DNA from: CAZCAC01 sp964496575
GTDB lineage: Bacteria > Planctomycetota > UBA1135 > GCA-002686595
Reading direction: 5' to 3'
Assembly: GCA_964496575.1 (NCBI GenBank)
Contig: CAZCAC010000019.1
Location: 1 to 64,000 of the forward strand
DNA length: 64,000 bases
Shown: positions 1-8,817 of the stretch, one piece after another
Layout: each line of letters opens with the position of its first letter
Position numbering within the stretch: the first letter of the stretch is position 1
Notes under the pieces: model-generated
Database searches by the model: none
Told to the model about the DNA's origin: nothing
The model's input: the letters and a program-made list of their open reading frames with translations, nothing else
Translations under genes and position numbers: made by a program

Positions 1-18
1 GCGGAGCCTTTTCGAGTC

Positions 19-366
19 TCACCGCCAGAGGCGGTGGCTTACCGATGGAGTTACCAGCTCGGCGGTGTACTCATCGGGCTCGAAGCTGTCTCGGATGTGC
101 GCGGCCTTCATCCCGACGTAGCGCTTGTAGGTGATCAGCCGATTCACTCGATCGGAGAAGCGAAGATCGAAGCAGGCCGTCACGGCCACACGGGGTTTCC
201 AGCGAGCGTAGACGCACCTGGCTTCAACGGGCCGTGGTGAGTCCTTCTCCAGGAGGTGCGTCTCGACCAGGGTGAGGATCTCGGCATCCTCGAGGACCCG
301 AAGACTCTCATCTCCCATGAGCAGGGGGAGGCTGCGATCGCGGGAGTGCACCTCCAGCCCCGTCAC
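19..366 (-). CDS. Phosphotransferase-like N-lobe fragment (possible truncated or frameshifted gene)
   Basis: This 115-residue protein overlaps the stop of the upstream ABC exporter by 4 nt, so it is the last visible gene of that operon. The stretch around residues 45-90 (ARCVYARWKPRVAVTACFDL, then ITYKRYVGMKAA) looks like the N-lobe of an aminoglycoside-phosphotransferase/kinase-like fold of the sort found in polysaccharide clusters. At 115 residues it is far too short to hold the catalytic loop. Past the stop, another minus-strand frame stays open to the window edge and could supply the rest, so a frameshift or true truncation near positions 20-66 is possible. The family assignment is tentative. 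Confidence 0.45.
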   Translation of the reverse strand: MTGLEVHSRDRSLPLLMGDESLRVLEDAEILTLVETHLLEKDSPRPVEARCVYARWKPRVAVTACFDLRFSDRVNRLITYKRYVGMKAAHIRDSFEPDEYTAELVTPSVSHRLWR

Positions 367-2138
367 GACGCCACCGCCTTCGAGGCTGTTGCCACTCGCG
401 CGTAGGAGGGGTTGCGGGAGATGAGATCGGTGTGCGAGCCGGAATCGGACACGCGGCCCCCTTCTAGGAAGCAGACATGATCGAAGTGTTCGAGCTCTCT
501 GGTCTCGTGGGTGATGACGATCACGATGCGATCACTCGCCAGCACCTGCAGAGACTCCCGTACACGTGTAGCGGCGATCCGGTCGAGGCCGACGAAGGGC
601 TCATCGACGATCACCAGCGGGACATCTCTCAGGAATGTGCGGGCCAGGCAGAGCCGCCGGCGCTCTCCACCCGAGAGGCCAACGCCACTCGCTCCCAGGA
701 CCGTGTCCAATCCCTCCGGCAGGTCATCGAGGAATCCGTCGGCTGCTGCCAGTCGGCAGGCCGCAAGGAGCGCCTCGTCGGAGGCGCCGGGAGTACCCAG
801 GAGCAGATTCTCTCGAATCGTCTCCCCGAACAGGATCGGCTCCTGAAGATCGAAAGCCTGTTGATCCCGATACTCCTGGAGACTGAACTCGCGCAGGTCC
901 TTTCCTCCGAACAGGACGTGGCCGCGAGTCGGGTCGAACAGGCGCGCGCCCAGAGCCGCCATCGTCGTCTTCCCCGCACCACTCCTACCACACAGCGCGG
1001 ACAGCTGGCCCCGCATGAACCTGGCGTTGACATCCTGAAGAGCAATGGTCCCGTCGTGGTACATGTACGAGGCTGACGCGAACAGAAGAGAGTTCGCCGA
1101 AGACGGGACCGGAATCGGGTCGTGGGGATCGGTCATCTCGATGGGAGCATCGAGAATCGCCAGAATGCGATCACCACAAGCACTTCCTTTGGCGATCTTG
1201 TCGGCATGTTTGGCGGCGGAACGTATTGGCTTCATCAGCGTGCGAATGTACGAGATGAGCACGATCAGCTCTCCGGCCGTCAGGTGCCCGGAGATGACTC
1301 GCCAGCTGCCCAGGCCGATGGCGACACCAAGAGCTATACCCAGCAAGCTCTCGACGGAGGCGCTCATCATCGCTCCCAGACGAGCAGCCCTCATCTCGGC
1401 CCGTGCTGCGGAGCGATTGCTGGCCGCGAATCGCTGCGCCGTCTCTTCCGACCGTCCCAGGGACTGGAGCAACACGTGCGCGTCCACTGCCTCGTGCAGG
1501 AAGTCCGCCATGCGGCCTTCCTTCCGGCGCTGCTTGCGCACGGCCTGGGTGAGCCTTCCTGCGATGAATCGAACCGTCAGCACCAGGGTCGGCAAGAGAC
1601 AGACGATGACCGTCGAGGTTACCGGATCAACGACGAATGACATGACCACAGTGCCCGCGATGAGAACCGATCGTGAGATGATCACGACGCTGGAATCGAC
1701 CAGCATCGTCTTCAGGATCGGAACGTCCCCCATCATGCGCACCAGAAGGTCCCCCGACTTGTGACGCGCGTGGAAGCTGGGCGGGAGCTGTCCGAGATGA
1801 CGGAAGATGGAGTTGCGGAGGCTCCGGGTCACGGAGTGGCCGACTCGCGTGGCCAGGAGCGTCGAGGCGTAGGTTGCTCCAGAACGCAGCAGTACGATCA
1901 GGGCTGCCGCGATCGCCCCGGTCCAGATATAGAACATGGGCTCCCACTCACGGGGCCCGTCTGGCGCCAGCGCGTTGTCCAGGACCCACTGAATCGTCCA
2001 GGGGCGGACCAGGTCCAGGCCGACGGCGACGAGAATCAATGCGACCACGTACAGCAATCGGACCCGATGTTTCAGCAGGTGATCTGCGAAGCGTCGCCAG
2101 ACGGCGAATCCGTGGGATAGCTCGTCCAGCCGCTTCAC
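363..2138 (-). CDS. ABC exporter, fused permease and ATPase (MsbA-like)
   Basis: Type I ABC exporter half-transporter of about 591 residues, expected to work as a homodimer in the inner membrane and to flip a lipid-linked or glycan substrate. The N-terminal two thirds holds a six-helix transmembrane domain (first helices LLYVVALILVAVGLDLV and AIAAALIVLL). The C-terminal nucleotide-binding domain has Walker A GRSGAGKT, signature LSGGE and Walker B LVIVDEP, all intact. A longer reading with an ATG at 2186 is possible, but the GTG at 2138 gives the classic GTGA overlap with the upstream glycosyltransferase stop, so I chose it. Two glycosyltransferases directly upstream point to export of a polysaccharide or glycolipid. 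Confidence 0.88.
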   Translation of the reverse strand: MKRLDELSHGFAVWRRFADHLLKHRVRLLYVVALILVAVGLDLVRPWTIQWVLDNALAPDGPREWEPMFYIWTGAIAAALIVLLRSGATYASTLLATRVGHSVTRSLRNSIFRHLGQLPPSFHARHKSGDLLVRMMGDVPILKTMLVDSSVVIISRSVLIAGTVVMSFVVDPVTSTVIVCLLPTLVLTVRFIAGRLTQAVRKQRRKEGRMADFLHEAVDAHVLLQSLGRSEETAQRFAASNRSAARAEMRAARLGAMMSASVESLLGIALGVAIGLGSWRVISGHLTAGELIVLISYIRTLMKPIRSAAKHADKIAKGSACGDRILAILDAPIEMTDPHDPIPVPSSANSLLFASASYMYHDGTIALQDVNARFMRGQLSALCGRSGAGKTTMAALGARLFDPTRGHVLFGGKDLREFSLQEYRDQQAFDLQEPILFGETIRENLLLGTPGASDEALLAACRLAAADGFLDDLPEGLDTVLGASGVGLSGGERRRLCLARTFLRDVPLVIVDEPFVGLDRIAATRVRESLQVLASDRIVIVITHETRELEHFDHVCFLEGGRVSDSGSHTDLISRNPSYARVATASKAVAS

Positions 2139-3199
2139 GCTCGTCCCCCTCGGACCGTCAGGACGTCGCGGGCTATGCCCTCCCACGAGTTCTCCACGGC
2201 GAGGGAACGGGCTCCCCGGGCAATTTCGGCCCGGAGGCCGGGCTCCTCGATCAACTCCCGAAGGCTGCTGATCAACGACTGCTCGTCATCTGGCTCGAAC
2301 AGGCAGGCGTTACGACCGTGCTCCAGGAGCGAGGCCAGATCCCCGAGGCGTGGAGCGACGGGAACGACTGCCGCGGCCATCGCCTCGTAGAGCTTCAGCG
2401 GGGAGAAGTAGAAGGGAACGCGAGCAGAATGTGTCATCACGAGCGCGTCGTAGCAGGCGACATAGGAACCAATCTCCGAGTGCGGAACCCAGGGTCGAAT
2501 CGTGCAGGTCTCAGGGGGAAGCACGCCTTCGACCAGACCGGAGTAGTCGCCCTCTCCGATCAGCAGCAGGTGCAGGAGAGCTCCTTCCTCAAGTAGAACG
2601 TGAACTACAGAGACCAGCATTGGCAGGTTGTGCCAGGGGCGGAGCCTCCCGTGAAACCCGATCAGGAAGCTCCCTTCGGGCGCGAGCTCACCCCGCAACG
2701 GATCGTCATCGCGACGGGGCTTGAATCGGTCCAGATCTACCCCGTTGGGACGAATCTGGACGTTCTCTGTGGTCGCCCCACTCTTGAGCGCGTAGCTGGC
2801 AACGCTACTGGACACGGCGAGCACCAGGTCGGCATCGCGGAACATCGCGCGCCGTAGATCCTGGTCCGGAGAGGCTTTCCCCGCGGACTCACGGTACCTG
2901 GCTTCCTCGTCCTCGAGAGGTGCGTTGACCTCCAGCACGAACGGAATGCCCGCGCGCTTCGCGAACTCGAACGCAGTACCGCTGGCGAGTGCGTAACGCT
3001 CGTAGACCAGATCGATTGGTCCGGTGGGCAATCCTCGCTCCAGGATCGCCCGCGCGGCGTCCATCCCTGGTGTGTCGACCGTCAGGACCTCGGCGTCGAG
3101 CGCCAGGAATGCCCGTCGCATCGATTCCACGTGAACGCATGCGCCCTTTCGCTTCGACGGGGCTATGCCCGGATCCTGGTTGACGTGTGCCACCCTCAT
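2135..3199 (-). CDS. Glycosyltransferase family 4
   Basis: Cytoplasmic glycosyltransferase of about 354 residues that would add a sugar to a surface glycan. It begins MRVAHVNQDPG, a beta-strand and glycine-loop start typical of GT-B enzymes, and has the C-terminal GT4 pattern: GFHGRLRPWHN in the nucleotide-sugar domain, then the donor-site segment FSPLKLYEAMAAAVVPVAP with its conserved Lys and Glu. The same frame stays open further upstream, but those residues only shadow the preceding gene. The ATG at 3199 lies 1 nt after that gene's stop. It overlaps the ABC exporter by 4 nt, so the three genes are probably translated together. The sugar cannot be predicted. Confidence 0.85.
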   Translation of the reverse strand: MRVAHVNQDPGIAPSKRKGACVHVESMRRAFLALDAEVLTVDTPGMDAARAILERGLPTGPIDLVYERYALASGTAFEFAKRAGIPFVLEVNAPLEDEEARYRESAGKASPDQDLRRAMFRDADLVLAVSSSVASYALKSGATTENVQIRPNGVDLDRFKPRRDDDPLRGELAPEGSFLIGFHGRLRPWHNLPMLVSVVHVLLEEGALLHLLLIGEGDYSGLVEGVLPPETCTIRPWVPHSEIGSYVACYDALVMTHSARVPFYFSPLKLYEAMAAAVVPVAPRLGDLASLLEHGRNACLFEPDDEQSLISSLRELIEEPGLRAEIARGARSLAVENSWEGIARDVLTVRGGRA

Positions 3200-3200
3200 A

Positions 3201-4436
3201 TCACGCGCACCGCTCGACTTCCCGGCCCTCCTGGAACCAGCTCGCGGGGGTCCGGGCACTGCCCAGACCGTCGAAGCATTCCTCCGCCCGTTGTCTTCCC
3301 GCTCGCGCGAGGTGCGTGCGACGAGCTCCGTTCTCGAGGAGCTCCTCGATCGCCGTCGCCGTGGCCACCGGATCGTGCTGAGGCACGAGGACTCCGGTCT
3401 CTCCGCCGTCGAGAATCTCTGGGATGCCGGTGACCGGAGTGGAGATGCAGGGCAGGCCCGTCGCCTGGGCTTCCAGCAGGACCGTGGGGAGTGCGTCTCG
3501 ATTCCCATCCTCTCCGATGACGCACGGAAGGCACAGGAGGGTCGCTCGCTTCATCCAGTAACGGACCTTCTCCTGATCCAGCCCTCCGAGCAGCTCGACT
3601 CGATCCGAGAGGCCGGTTTCGCGTATCAGCTCCTCCAGCCGCGGACGCTCCTCCCCTTCCCCGATGATCGTGGCACGAAACTCGGGCCGACGCTGCTTCA
3701 GGATCTCCAGACTGCGGATCAGCACATCGAAGCCCTTCTTGGCGACGAGCCGACCTACGGCGAGGATGTGATCCTGGTCGCGGCCGTCGGGAGTGAAGGA
3801 GAAATCATCGAGCGGGATGCCATTGTAGAGTCTACGCAACCTGGGGATTGCCGTGGAGTCGAGACGCCTGGATAGATAGTCCACATTGGCGTCGCACACG
3901 GTGATGGTGAAGGCCGAATGCGAGACGACCTGGGAGAGCAACTCCGGATTGACCGTTGAGCGGTAGATGTCCTTGGCGTGAGCTGTGATGCTGAACGAAG
4001 GACCACCCAGCTCCTTCAGGATCATCGCGGTGATCGCTGCGTCGGTCGCGAAGTGAACGTGAATGTGATCGATCGAAAGCTCGACCACGCGCCGGCGAAG
4101 ATACAGGGCTTCGGCGATCAGCGAGTGCATCCGGGGGTGCTCGAAGCGGGAGAGACGACGGACACAGGGACCGAAATGATCGAGAAACGCCGGGTCCTCC
4201 GCGATCTCGTCCAGCAGGGTGATCCAGGCATCCAGACCTCGGGTCCCGGGGATCAGCTCGACCTCGGCTCTGAGGTCCTCCAGCTGCGGGTGCCTGGGCT
4301 CGAGGTCCGGTGCTCGCCGGGAGAAGACGTGAATCGGGACCTCCAGGTCTTCCTGGCGGAGGATCTCGTTGAGGATGAAGGTCTCCGATAGCCTCGGGAA
4401 TTTCTTCAGCAGATAGGCGACACGGGGCATTGTCAT
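3201..4436 (-). CDS. Glycosyltransferase family 4 (WcaL-like)
   Basis: GT4 enzyme of about 411 residues and the first visible gene of the polysaccharide operon. The N-terminus VAYLLKKFPRLSETFI is characteristic of colanic-acid-type glycosyltransferases such as WcaL. The donor domain shows HILAVGRLVAKKGFDVLIRS, a GEGEERPRLEELI loop and PTVLLEAQATGLPCIST, the E-x7-E-like GT4 signature. The first 27 residues of the longest open frame look non-coding, so I chose the ATG at 4436; the ATG at 4430 is equally acceptable. It is followed 1 nt later by the next glycosyltransferase. Substrate and linkage are unknown. Confidence 0.85.
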   Translation of the reverse strand: MTMPRVAYLLKKFPRLSETFILNEILRQEDLEVPIHVFSRRAPDLEPRHPQLEDLRAEVELIPGTRGLDAWITLLDEIAEDPAFLDHFGPCVRRLSRFEHPRMHSLIAEALYLRRRVVELSIDHIHVHFATDAAITAMILKELGGPSFSITAHAKDIYRSTVNPELLSQVVSHSAFTITVCDANVDYLSRRLDSTAIPRLRRLYNGIPLDDFSFTPDGRDQDHILAVGRLVAKKGFDVLIRSLEILKQRRPEFRATIIGEGEERPRLEELIRETGLSDRVELLGGLDQEKVRYWMKRATLLCLPCVIGEDGNRDALPTVLLEAQATGLPCISTPVTGIPEILDGGETGVLVPQHDPVATATAIEELLENGARRTHLARAGRQRAEECFDGLGSARTPASWFQEGREVERCA

Positions 4437-4784
4437 CTGGAGGTCCTCATCGAGCATCCTGGGCAATCTGGAGAAGAAGACCGGAGAGGTCGGGACCGTC
4501 CCGAGACTCCAGCTCATATCGCGTCCAGTTCGATTCTAGAGGCTATCGAGCGTCCGTCAGATGACGATCGTGCAACGTATGCCTGAAACGAGCCCTGTGC
4601 CGTTCCGAGCAGCGAGACGTCCCTGGAAGTCAGCAATCAAGGCGAGGTAGTAGAGAAGCGCATGCCGCAGGATTACAGCCCTGCAATGACCCAAGCGTTG
4701 ATCCTCCGGTACTCTTCGATGGAGGAGTGATGCACCGGCACTCCCCTTTGATCAACCACGAACGGGTATCTAGACAAACCAACC
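4437..4784. other. Divergent intergenic region, 348 nt
   Basis: This gap separates the minus-strand polysaccharide operon from the plus-strand secreted-protein genes, so it should hold promoters for both. I see no convincing consensus -35/-10 pair, sigma-54 element or strong inverted repeat. Nothing in it looks like a small gene or structured RNA. Confidence 0.4.
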
Positions 4785-6341
4785 ATGATCTCCAGATTAG
4801 CCGCGACCGGCCTGTTTCCCCTCTGCCTGGCAATGCTGGCGCCTCAGTCGAGGGCCGATTTCATCACCGGAGTGGTCGTCGATCAGTTCGGTGTCGGTGT
4901 CGCCGGGGTGAATCTCGACATTGTCGATCCAACCGGGACGGTCACCCCCACCGTCTTGAACGGCGGGACCGCACCGGACGGTAGTTACACCACCGAGGTG
5001 ACTCCGCCCGGCATCTACGATGTGATCTTCAAGCCCCCGGTTCCGCCGACCACCACGCACTTGGTGACGAAGGTCGCGGGTGTGAACATCGTCGGAACGG
5101 TCGCCATGGGTACCGTTGCACTGCCCCCCGGAGTGGCCGCTTACGGGCGCGTGCTGGACCCCACCGGATTGCCGCTCGCGGGAGTCGACCTGGACGTCGT
5201 CGACGAGTCCACCGGCGAGAAGCTCATCGTGCCGGGGGATCAGACCGATTCCCTGGGGCAGTTCGGTATTGCGGTGCCTGCAGGACCGATCGAATTGCGT
5301 TTCGATCCCGCTCCCGTCAGCCAGAGCATCGCCCCGACGAGTTTCGAGCTCGCCCCGACAGCGGACGTACAGCTTGGAGACGTGCTGCTCGAGGTCGGGT
5401 ATCTGGTGACAGCAATCGTTCGCGGACCGGGGGGTCTCCCGGTCGAGAACGCGGACTTCGACGCCCACGACTCGATCACCGGAGAGAAGCTCTACACGCC
5501 GGGAGACAACACGAACGGCACGGGGTTCGCCGACTTCGTCGTCCCGGCGGGGACCTACGACATCGATCTCGCTCCGCCCGCAGGCGCTGGCCTGGTCGCC
5601 TGGTGGCAACCAGATACCGTCGTGGCCGGGAACATGAGCCTCGGTTTGATCAACCTGCAGATGGGAGTCACCCTCTCCGGCGTGGTCGTCTCCTACCAGG
5701 GAGCTCGAGTGGCCGGGGTCGATATCGACCTGAACGACTCGGCGACTGGCACCAAGATCCCCCTGTACTCGGACAACACCGACGCGAATGGGTTCTACTC
5801 GGTCATCGTGCCGACGGGGACCTTCCGCGTATCAGCCGATCCTCCCTTCTCGGAGCCGCTGGGCCTCGATACGCACGATCCAGTCGTGGTGACCGGCAAC
5901 ACCTCACTGAACGCGATCCTTCCGTCGTGCCCGTTCTACACCAACAGTGGCACCGGCTCGGCCGGGAGCGGTGGTGTAACCCCCCAGCTGATCGCCGTCG
6001 GGGGAACTCCGCGTCTGACCAACCCTGACTACTCGCTGAGGATCGCCAACGGCCTCGGCGGAGCCCAGGCGCTGATCATGGTCAAGGTCGCGGTAGCGCG
6101 AGGCGGTCGGGTTGCCCCCTGGTCTGGTCCGTGGATCACCGCGTTCCCGTCGATTCACCTGATGAAGCTCTCCGGTCCCGCCGGTGTGCCTGGAGTCGGC
6201 GCGGGCACCCTGCCCCTGCCGATCCCCAAGGACCCCTTGCTCATCGGCCTGAGCATCTTCGCCAACGGGAGGGTCATCGATCCCCAGGGTTCGGGCGGCG
6301 TCGCCCGTACCCCGGACCTCGACGCCCTGCTCTGTCCCTGA
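4785..6341 (+). CDS. Secreted protein with four Cna_B/carboxypeptidase-regulatory-like repeats
   Basis: Predicted exported protein of 518 residues with an N-terminal signal peptide (hydrophobic ATGLFPLCLAMLAP, likely cut after QSRA). The body carries four beta-sandwich repeats of about 85 residues, each opening with a G-x-V-x-D-x-x-G-x-P-x-A-G-V-D-x-D pattern (for example GRVLDPTGLPLAGVDLDVVD) and containing a STGEK or ATGTK turn and a PAGTYDIDL or PTGTFRV strand near the end. Such repeats are usually structural or adhesive. The last 130 residues do not follow the repeat. The lipoprotein gene starts 16 nt downstream, so the two are probably co-expressed. I assign no enzymatic role. Confidence 0.75.
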   Translation: MISRLAATGLFPLCLAMLAPQSRADFITGVVVDQFGVGVAGVNLDIVDPTGTVTPTVLNGGTAPDGSYTTEVTPPGIYDVIFKPPVPPTTTHLVTKVAGVNIVGTVAMGTVALPPGVAAYGRVLDPTGLPLAGVDLDVVDESTGEKLIVPGDQTDSLGQFGIAVPAGPIELRFDPAPVSQSIAPTSFELAPTADVQLGDVLLEVGYLVTAIVRGPGGLPVENADFDAHDSITGEKLYTPGDNTNGTGFADFVVPAGTYDIDLAPPAGAGLVAWWQPDTVVAGNMSLGLINLQMGVTLSGVVVSYQGARVAGVDIDLNDSATGTKIPLYSDNTDANGFYSVIVPTGTFRVSADPPFSEPLGLDTHDPVVVTGNTSLNAILPSCPFYTNSGTGSAGSGGVTPQLIAVGGTPRLTNPDYSLRIANGLGGAQALIMVKVAVARGGRVAPWSGPWITAFPSIHLMKLSGPAGVPGVGAGTLPLPIPKDPLLIGLSIFANGRVIDPQGSGGVARTPDLDALLCP

Positions 6342-6357
6342 ACCAACCCGGAATCCC

Positions 6358-8667
6358 ATGAAGCGCTGGCTGGAGTTTCTGCTCGCGATCTCCGCCGTCG
6401 TTCCTCTCTCGAGCGGCTGCTCGGATCGGCTCTCTCTGGGAGACTTCCCCGGTGGAGGCGGAGGTGGCGGGGGTGGTGAGGAACCCCCTCCGCCTCCGGC
6501 GCCGCTGGTCAGCAGCACGCCCCTGGGACTCACCAGCGCAGTGGGCGGCCTCGGGTCGATCCGCGTCGACTGGCGTCCACCTTCAGCGCTGGCGGAGCCG
6601 CTCTCGCTGGTGCTGTTCCTCACGGCGCCCGAGGACACGCCCTGGTATCCGACTCCGCTGCCGCTCGACGAGGAGTCGACCCACCACGTGATCGACGGCC
6701 TGCCCGATGGGCTTCGCTTCAAGGTGCGCCTCGGTGTGCTGCCGGAAGGGAGCGAGCTTCACGTGCCGGTCGGCCCGGAGCTCACCGTCCGGACCGGAGC
6801 CCCGATCTACGTCGACATCACGGCGAATCCCGACGTGGCGGACGGGACCACGCCCGAAACGGCGTACAACGACCTGATCCTCGGCGTGCTGATGGCCTTC
6901 ACGTTCGGCGGAGGCAACGTCTGGGTTGCGGAGGGGGAGTTCGGAAACATGTCTCTCCCTCTGTTCTCGAACGTGGACGTCTACGGTGGATTCGGTCCTG
7001 GTTTCCACCTGGAAGGGCGAGACTCGACGGCCCATCCGACGCGCCTCGTCGGTCTGCCCAACCTCGCCGTCGCTACCCTCACCAATGGTGAGGCGCTATC
7101 GATCCTCGACGGGTTTCACCTGGACGGGGCGGGAGCGGCGGCCATTGGAGTGGAGATCGAGGATTCGCCATTCGAAGGACGCGAGTTGCACGCGACCCAC
7201 TGCAAGCGGGGTTTCAAGCTGCGGAGAGGTAGCTTCTCCGATCCGGTGAGCGTGAGTCTGACCAGTTGCTCGGGCCGGCTGAACGAGCTCGAGGGCCTCT
7301 CGGGAGAGGGCCCGATCGATCTCCGACTGGACGGCTGTCGTTTCTCCGACAACAACCAGGAGGGGGTCGACCTCGGGAGCTGGACGGCTCCCGACGGGGA
7401 GATAATGAGGCTGACCGTCCGTGACTGCGCCTTCCTTCGAAACGTCACCGAGGGGCTGGACATCGATATGAACGCGCCGTTGACCGGTGGCGCGACCGGC
7501 GGCCAGTTCAAGATCAGGGTGGACTCCTCCACCTTCCAGGAGAACGGCGCTGCAGGGCTCTTGATCGACGTCGACTACGAGGCGTATCCAGCGTGGTCCT
7601 CCGAAATCGTGGTCCGCGGCTGTTACTCCCGCGCCAACCTGGGCTCGGGGGTCCACCTCGACATGGACTCGAACTCCGTCGCATTCGTCCACCGGCTGGG
7701 TAGCCATGCGAATGGCGAACACGGGTTGTACGTGAGCTCGGAGACGGCGCCTGGGACGGTCACGGTGTCGTCCTCGGCCTTCCTCGCCAACCAGGGCGCG
7801 GGGATCCGGTCGGAGCTGGGCAACGTCGGCGTCCTGGCCAGCCACTGCGTGCTCCTCGGCAACAGGGGCGCGGGATTCGAAAGCCTCCTCGCTCCCGGGT
7901 CGGCAGTCTCCAGCGCCGCGCTGATCCAGGACTCGCCGTGGACAGGGATGACGAATCACCACAGCGTGGATCAGGTCGCCGCGGACCCCGCTCCGTTCGT
8001 GCGCACACCTCGATTCGTCACCGAGATTCTGGGTTTCGAAGGGGAGCAGGTGATGCTGAGTGCCACGCCCCCCGCCTCCGCCGGCCTTCTCGCGGAGATC
8101 TCCGACGACGGCGTGATGCGGTCGGTCCTGGCCCAGTCCGGATCCTCCCTCTCTCTCGATCCCCCGCCGGCGGGAATCGCCCTACCCGAGGTCATCACCC
8201 TCTTCGACACGGACGAGTCGGTCGACGAGGACTACCGACTCTCGCACGCCTCCGCCTTCCTCGGGGCCGGAATGCCCCCGATCGTCGGCGGTCTGACCGA
8301 CGCGGGAGTACACGGCTCGCCACTCGGCGGCCAACCGGGGGGCGAGGAGATCCTGCGCGAGCCGCTGTTCTTCTTCGCGGACAGCTCCCCGTCGTGGGTC
8401 CTCCCGATCGACGCCCAGGCGGAGATCCAGCTCCGGTTCGAGGGGGACACACCCGACCCGGCAGGTGCGCCACTCTTCGTTCAAGTGGTTCGCCCGGACA
8501 TGATTCCCGTCGTGGTGATCGCGTGGGTGGAGGACGGCGCTCTGCACATCACTCCGCCGGCCGCGGGGTGGGAGAGCGGCTTCGTGATCGAGCTCCATGA
8601 CGGCCTGACTTCCGAGTCGGGGCTGAAGCTGGCCGCGCCAGTAGCGATCCCCCTCTCGGTGAAGTAG
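6358..8667 (+). CDS. Lipoprotein with right-handed beta-helix repeats
   Basis: Predicted lipoprotein of 769 residues. The signal peptide MKRWLEFLLAISAVVPLSSGC ends in a good lipobox (SSGC), giving a Cys anchor at residue 21. A low-complexity linker of eight glycines, then EE and a run of prolines, precedes an FN3-like segment. Residues 150-560 show short imperfect repeats of the form G-x-x-L-x-x-x-S-x-F-x-x-N/R typical of parallel beta-helix (pectate-lyase-like) proteins, for example DGCRFSDNN and SSTFQENGAAGL. The C-terminus is a separate beta-rich domain. Beta-helix lipoproteins often bind or cut polysaccharide, but no catalytic residues can be named. It is probably in an operon with the preceding Cna_B-repeat gene. 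Confidence 0.7.
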   Translation: MKRWLEFLLAISAVVPLSSGCSDRLSLGDFPGGGGGGGGGEEPPPPPAPLVSSTPLGLTSAVGGLGSIRVDWRPPSALAEPLSLVLFLTAPEDTPWYPTPLPLDEESTHHVIDGLPDGLRFKVRLGVLPEGSELHVPVGPELTVRTGAPIYVDITANPDVADGTTPETAYNDLILGVLMAFTFGGGNVWVAEGEFGNMSLPLFSNVDVYGGFGPGFHLEGRDSTAHPTRLVGLPNLAVATLTNGEALSILDGFHLDGAGAAAIGVEIEDSPFEGRELHATHCKRGFKLRRGSFSDPVSVSLTSCSGRLNELEGLSGEGPIDLRLDGCRFSDNNQEGVDLGSWTAPDGEIMRLTVRDCAFLRNVTEGLDIDMNAPLTGGATGGQFKIRVDSSTFQENGAAGLLIDVDYEAYPAWSSEIVVRGCYSRANLGSGVHLDMDSNSVAFVHRLGSHANGEHGLYVSSETAPGTVTVSSSAFLANQGAGIRSELGNVGVLASHCVLLGNRGAGFESLLAPGSAVSSAALIQDSPWTGMTNHHSVDQVAADPAPFVRTPRFVTEILGFEGEQVMLSATPPASAGLLAEISDDGVMRSVLAQSGSSLSLDPPPAGIALPEVITLFDTDESVDEDYRLSHASAFLGAGMPPIVGGLTDAGVHGSPLGGQPGGEEILREPLFFFADSSPSWVLPIDAQAEIQLRFEGDTPDPAGAPLFVQVVRPDMIPVVVIAWVEDGALHITPPAAGWESGFVIELHDGLTSESGLKLAAPVAIPLSVK

Positions 8668-8817
8668 CCCGCGGATGCCCATCGAGGGGAAGGCACGGCC
8701 CCGACCTGGGGAATGACCGGGCCAGGATCAAGCTCTCGGGAGAGTCGTCCGACTCCTCGCCTCCCCCACTCGAGGGTATGATCCGGCTCCTGTCTTCCCC
8801 GGATCTCCTCTCGATCG

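Noticed and set aside
4518..4560. GTTCGATTC near 4528 as a tRNA T-loop
   Set aside because: Flanking bases do not form a T-stem, and no acceptor or anticodon arms can be drawn.
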